Source of the DNA: Bacillota bacterium | Lineage (GTDB): Bacteria > Bacillota > Clostridia > Acetivibrionales > DTU013 | Reading direction: 5' to 3' | DNA length: 64,000 nt | Assembly: GCA_023439545.1 (NCBI GenBank) | Contig: JAEXNT010000019.1 | Coordinates: 1 to 64,000, forward strand | In this document: positions 61,029 to 64,000 of the stretch, in pieces | Position numbering within the stretch: position 1 is the stretch's first letter | How the letters are laid out: every line of letters begins with the position of its first letter | Made by a program: the position numbers and the translations under genes | The notes under the pieces: model-generated | The model's database searches: none | What the model was told of the DNA's origin: nothing | The model's input: only the letters and a program-made list of their open reading frames with translations

Positions 61029-61982
61029 ATGAAACCAAGGCCGAAAATTACAGGCACGATACTGCTTGCGGCGGCGATTGCAGCCTGTATATGGCTTTAT
61101 GCTTCAGGGAAGTTCGGAAATTTTACCGGAAATATTACAGAGACAGCAATGTCAACTGATATGGTTTATTCTTCCAACGACGATATTGATACTTCTGAGG
61201 AGACAAAATTTATGAGCTTCAATGCTATTCCGATAATGACAGGCTTATGGGAAATTACAGACGGGACTGCAGGATCGCCCGCCTTCGTGGATATCTACCT
61301 CATCGAGGGAAACGACAAAGCGCTGGTAATAGACGCAGGCGTCAGCGGAGCGGATCTGTCGAGCTACATAAGGACTCTGACAAGAAAGCCCGCCGAACTG
61401 GTGCTTACTCACGGACACGGCGATCATGTCGCCGCTGCCGGCCAATTCGAAAAGGTATATATGTCTTCGAAGGACTTTGACCTGATAAAACCCTATACAG
61501 CCTTCAAGGATTTTAAAGACTCAGGCATAAATGACCTCAAAGGCGGAGAGATATTCGACCTGGGAGGCTGTAAGCTCGAAATCGTCCCATTGCCCGGGCA
61601 TACGCCGGGATCAGTGGTCCTGCTCGACAGGGAGAGACAGCTGCTTTTTGCCGGGGATGCCATGGGCTCGAGCTCATTATGGATGCAGCTGCCCGAAAGC
61701 GGAACTGTCGAGGAATATAGGGACGAAATGAGGAATTTTGAAAAATCCATCGAAAGCCTGACAGACCTTAAACCTTATCTGGGCCACAACTGCCTGATGG
61801 GGTGCAAGCCGGACAAGGCTTACATAACCGATACCCGCATTGCCGCTGAAAAAATAGTATCGGGTGAACTGAAAGGAGTCCCTACCGACAGAGAGGATTT
61901 TCCCGGAGCCGTGACCGCTTCCTATGGCCAGATGACGGATTTCCTTTACCGGCCGGAAAAGGTACGGAAGGCCGGAAAATAG
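61029..61982 (+). CDS. MBL-fold metallo-hydrolase with N-terminal membrane anchor
   Basis: 317 residues: transmembrane helix (about 10-26), then a metallo-beta-lactamase domain with LTHGHGDHVAA (HxHxDH), PLPGHTPGS (His of the second site), and LLFAGDAMG (Asp bridging), giving the two-metal site. The final His is LGHN. It may act outside the membrane. Substrate unknown. AGGTGCAGGA precedes the ATG. Confidence 0.88.
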   Translation: MKPRPKITGTILLAAAIAACIWLYASGKFGNFTGNITETAMSTDMVYSSNDDIDTSEETKFMSFNAIPIMTGLWEITDGTAGSPAFVDIYLIEGNDKALVIDAGVSGADLSSYIRTLTRKPAELVLTHGHGDHVAAAGQFEKVYMSSKDFDLIKPYTAFKDFKDSGINDLKGGEIFDLGGCKLEIVPLPGHTPGSVVLLDRERQLLFAGDAMGSSSLWMQLPESGTVEEYRDEMRNFEKSIESLTDLKPYLGHNCLMGCKPDKAYITDTRIAAEKIVSGELKGVPTDREDFPGAVTASYGQMTDFLYRPEKVRKAGK

Positions 61983-62003
61983 CCGCAGAGTACAGATATA
62001 GCA

Positions 62004-62038
62004 AAAGGCTTTCAAAGCAAATCGCTCTGAAAGCCTTT
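62004..62038. terminator. bidirectional terminator between MBL and TPR genes
   Basis: AAAGGCTTTCA (62004-62014) and TGAAAGCCTTT (62028-62038) form a perfect 11-bp stem with a 13-nt loop; ATTTTT follows on the plus strand. It ends the plus MBL gene and the convergent minus TPR gene. Confidence 0.88.
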
Positions 62039-62052
62039 ATTTTTAATATTAC

Positions 62053-63393
62053 TTACTTTTTATATTTACCAATTAAATCTTTAAATCTTTGTGTATCTTT
62101 ATACTTTTGATAAATTAAATCTTCATCGATATAATCCCAGACAGTACAACCATGCTTTAAAGCTAATTCAGTAAAGTAAAAAAATTCTTCATCTTTTTTT
62201 AGTTCCGCATAAATTTCTGCTTTAGTAGAGTACGCGTAACCATATTCATTATTAAATTCCAAAGATTTGTTAACAGTCTCAAGTGCATTATCTATTTCAC
62301 CTGATAGCCTATAAGTCATAGCTTTTATATTATAAGATTCGGCATAATTATCCGATAATTTAAATAGCTCATCTATATCGTTAAAACTAGATTTAAAATA
62401 AGATTTATCAAGCAATAATCCAAGATGATCATAAGCAACTATTCTGTTTTTTATATACTTCATAATCCCATTTTTATCATTTTCATTTCTGCTAATTTCA
62501 ATAGCCTTTGAATAATCATTAACTGCTGATTGTAAATATTTTATTCTTTCCGAATTAGGTTTTAAAATACTTTTTCTTCCTAATCTAGAAAACGCGACAC
62601 CTCTATTGTTATAACAAATTGTCGATGTAGGATTGAGTTCTAATGCTTTTGTATATAATTCTATCCGCTGATTATATGCTTGATCATTATCTTCTACTAT
62701 TGCTAGAGCTTGGTTAATATATTCAGATGCTTTTGATTTATTCTCGGACGTTTTAGCCTTGCCTTCCGATTCTTTTGCCTTTTCAGCTAATTTTCTCACT
62801 TCTTCCCTAATATTCTCTAATCCGTTTTTTATGTTATTATAATTACTCTGAATAGTATCGTATTGCTGATTAACTAAATTTTGTGTATCTGTGGCACATA
62901 AAGCAGCAGCTTGTGATTCTGTTTTTACAGATATAAATTCGTCCTTAGCAATTTCAAGTTCACTTTTCGCTAATTTTAAATCTTCTCTTGAAATATGTAG
63001 TTCAAATTGAGATTTTTCTATATCATTTTTATATTTTTCCAATTCTTTTTCAATCTTATCAAACCTATATTTTTGTAAAACATATGTACTAATAGAGCCA
63101 ATGGCAATAAAAAGAGTTATTCCTATGGAAAAAACAGCTATCCATATGTTAATGCGATTAATAGCATTATCTGCTGATGATATTAACGAATTTTCATTAC
63201 TTTCAAAAGTCTTTATTATCTCTTCTTTATCAAAAGATTCGAAAGATTTTTTTAGTTCAGCATTTTCCTTCTCTAAATCACCTATTTTTTGTCTTAAATC
63301 GTTGATTTGGACATTATAGGTGTCTGCATATACAAAATTTATATTAGTTAATATAGATAATATAAAAACTACGAAAAATAATTTTTTACGCAA
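62053..63393 (-). CDS. TPR-containing membrane protein with coiled coil
   Basis: 446 residues. A signal-like N-terminus (KKLFFVVFILSILTNINFVYA) is followed by a helical segment, a transmembrane stretch (about 80-108), a coiled-coil region (about 110-225) rich in Lys/Glu/Ser, and TPR-like repeats (about 225-446: YNNRGVAFSRLGR, YNIKAMTYRLSGEIDNALETVNKSLEFNNEYGYAYSTKAEIYAEL). The start is a TTG after a GGGGGGGTG. Strongly AT-rich compared with the flanking genes, beside a tRNA gene; probably acquired. Function not recognised. Confidence 0.8.
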   Translation of the reverse strand: MRKKLFFVVFILSILTNINFVYADTYNVQINDLRQKIGDLEKENAELKKSFESFDKEEIIKTFESNENSLISSADNAINRINIWIAVFSIGITLFIAIGSISTYVLQKYRFDKIEKELEKYKNDIEKSQFELHISREDLKLAKSELEIAKDEFISVKTESQAAALCATDTQNLVNQQYDTIQSNYNNIKNGLENIREEVRKLAEKAKESEGKAKTSENKSKASEYINQALAIVEDNDQAYNQRIELYTKALELNPTSTICYNNRGVAFSRLGRKSILKPNSERIKYLQSAVNDYSKAIEISRNENDKNGIMKYIKNRIVAYDHLGLLLDKSYFKSSFNDIDELFKLSDNYAESYNIKAMTYRLSGEIDNALETVNKSLEFNNEYGYAYSTKAEIYAELKKDEEFFYFTELALKHGCTVWDYIDEDLIYQKYKDTQRFKDLIGKYKK

Positions 63394-63590
63394 TTTTAAT
63401 CACCCCCCCTTAAGGAAGAATATTTTTCAATATCTTCATTCTACAAGTTATGACATAATCTTTCAATATAAATAAAAATAATAAGATAAATCAGGTAATA
63501 TGTATTGGAAGTACAAGAAAAAACGCTTATATTGCTGTAAAATAAGGTAAATATACGTTTAAGACAAAATTAGCATAAGGCGAAAATGTA

Positions 63591-63637
63591 TAATAAATAA
63601 GACCTTCAAAGTATAATTTTGGAGGTCTTATTTATTA
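63591..63637. terminator. strong hairpin downstream of tRNA-Arg
   Basis: TAATAAATAAGACCT (63591-63605) and AGGTCTTATTTATTA (63623-63637) are perfect inverted copies (15 bp) with a 17-nt loop. It immediately follows the tRNA gene on the minus strand and can terminate it. Confidence 0.8.
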
Positions 63638-63639
63638 CT

Positions 63640-63714
63640 TGGCGCCCCGGACAGGAATCGAACCCGCATCAGCGGAACCGGAATCCGCTACCTTATCCAT
63701 TAGGCCACCGGGGC
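63640..63714 (-). tRNA. tRNA-Arg (anticodon CCG)
   Basis: Minus strand. Acceptor GCCCCGG...CCGGGGC with G discriminator and encoded CCA; D stem GCCT/AGGT; anticodon stem GCGGA/TCCGC with loop TTCCGGT, anticodon CCG for codon CGG; T arm GCGGG/CCTGT around TTCGATT. All four arms close. Confidence 0.95.
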
Positions 63715-63841
63715 ATAGTAACAGGAATCTGCGACAGTCCGCAGAAGGTATATCCGGATCGTTACACAACTATATTATAGCAAAAAGCGAAGTTTTACAA
63801 CCCGGTCGCAGAAGATAATTTTGGAATATGGGCTTCCCACT

Positions 63842-64000
63842 TTACTTGAAAAGCTTGAGCACCCAATTCAATATCTGCGTCGCAAAGACCATGCTGAGTA
63901 TGAAGTTCCACGTAAACACGATGATGAAGGTCAGCCTTTTGAATACGGGATTGAACCGGAATAGTACATTTATGCCTCTTGTCACGATCGCCGCCGACCA
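63842..64000 (-). CDS. membrane protein, C-terminal part (5' end outside window)
   Basis: The minus-strand frame is open from the window edge to a TAA at 63842-63844, 52 residues. It contains two hydrophobic stretches (GINVLFRFNPVF and LTFIIVFTWNFILSMVFATQIL) and ends NWVLKLFK. The rest of the gene is beyond the window. No family is recognised. Confidence 0.55.
   Translation of the reverse strand, partial: WSAAIVTRGINVLFRFNPVFKRLTFIIVFTWNFILSMVFATQILNWVLKLFK

Overview
The window comes from a spore-forming, Gram-positive anaerobe of the Clostridia, judged from gene content only. The evidence is a SpoVB-type flippase, LtaS/UgtP/TagA envelope enzymes, a YesMN two-component pair, an FMN riboswitch on a RibU-type ECF transporter, the alr-mazEF neighbourhood, strong GGAGG ribosome binding sites and frequent TTG/GTG starts. 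Species cannot be named. Most of the sequence looks moderately GC-rich. Three stretches look clearly AT-richer by eye: about 9.65-21.3 kb, the LuxR-type regulator at 32.5-35.2 kb, and the TPR gene at 62-63.4 kb.

Layout. 1-9074: arginine/carbamoyl phosphate cluster (argC 3' end, argB, a PilZ gene, argD, carA, carB, argF), with a GNAT gene behind it. 9803-12429: an isolated methanol:corrinoid methyltransferase gene (mtaB), a lipoprotein and a second GNAT. 12475-21287: a carbohydrate-use locus with a YesN/YesM sensor pair divergent from an ABC sugar importer and a GHL6/GH151-like glycosidase. 21437-24571 (minus): small transporters, a small HTH protein, riboswitch-controlled ribU and yitT. 24750-28964 (plus): glycolipid/teichoic acid enzymes (UgtP-like glycosyltransferase, CrtO-like acyltransferase, LtaS-like synthase, TagA). 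28980-32343 (minus): copper operon copA-copZ-csoR-cupredoxin. 32518-35235: a MalT/LAL-type regulator. 35335-41378 (minus): FAD oxidoreductase, mazF, mazE, alr, nnr. 41483-49748 (minus): a coiled-coil protein and an exopolysaccharide group (pyruvyl transferase, flippase, F420-beta-like Fe-S protein, O-antigen ligase, DUF4330, GT4). 50126-57577 (minus): Hsp20, spoVB, mrfB-mrfA DNA repair pair, dusB and a second PilZ protein. 57795-64000: a multicopper oxidase divergent from a Met-rich repeat protein, MerR plus Fe-S aldo/keto reductase, a metallo-beta-lactamase-fold protein, an AT-rich TPR membrane protein, tRNA-Arg(CCG) and the 3' end of a membrane protein.

Non-coding content of note: an FMN riboswitch with its terminator, a CsoR-like operator at copA, an ArgR-like box on the argD promoter, a GNRA-capped hairpin between the binding-protein and permease genes, an 80-nt structured element in a convergent intergenic region, and several families of short palindromic or tandem repeats.

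No CRISPR array, insertion sequence or prophage was seen. The best candidates for something undescribed are the multicopper oxidase/Met-rich repeat pair, the acyltransferase in the lipoteichoic-acid glycolipid operon, the PilZ gene inside the arginine cluster, and the orphan mtaB.
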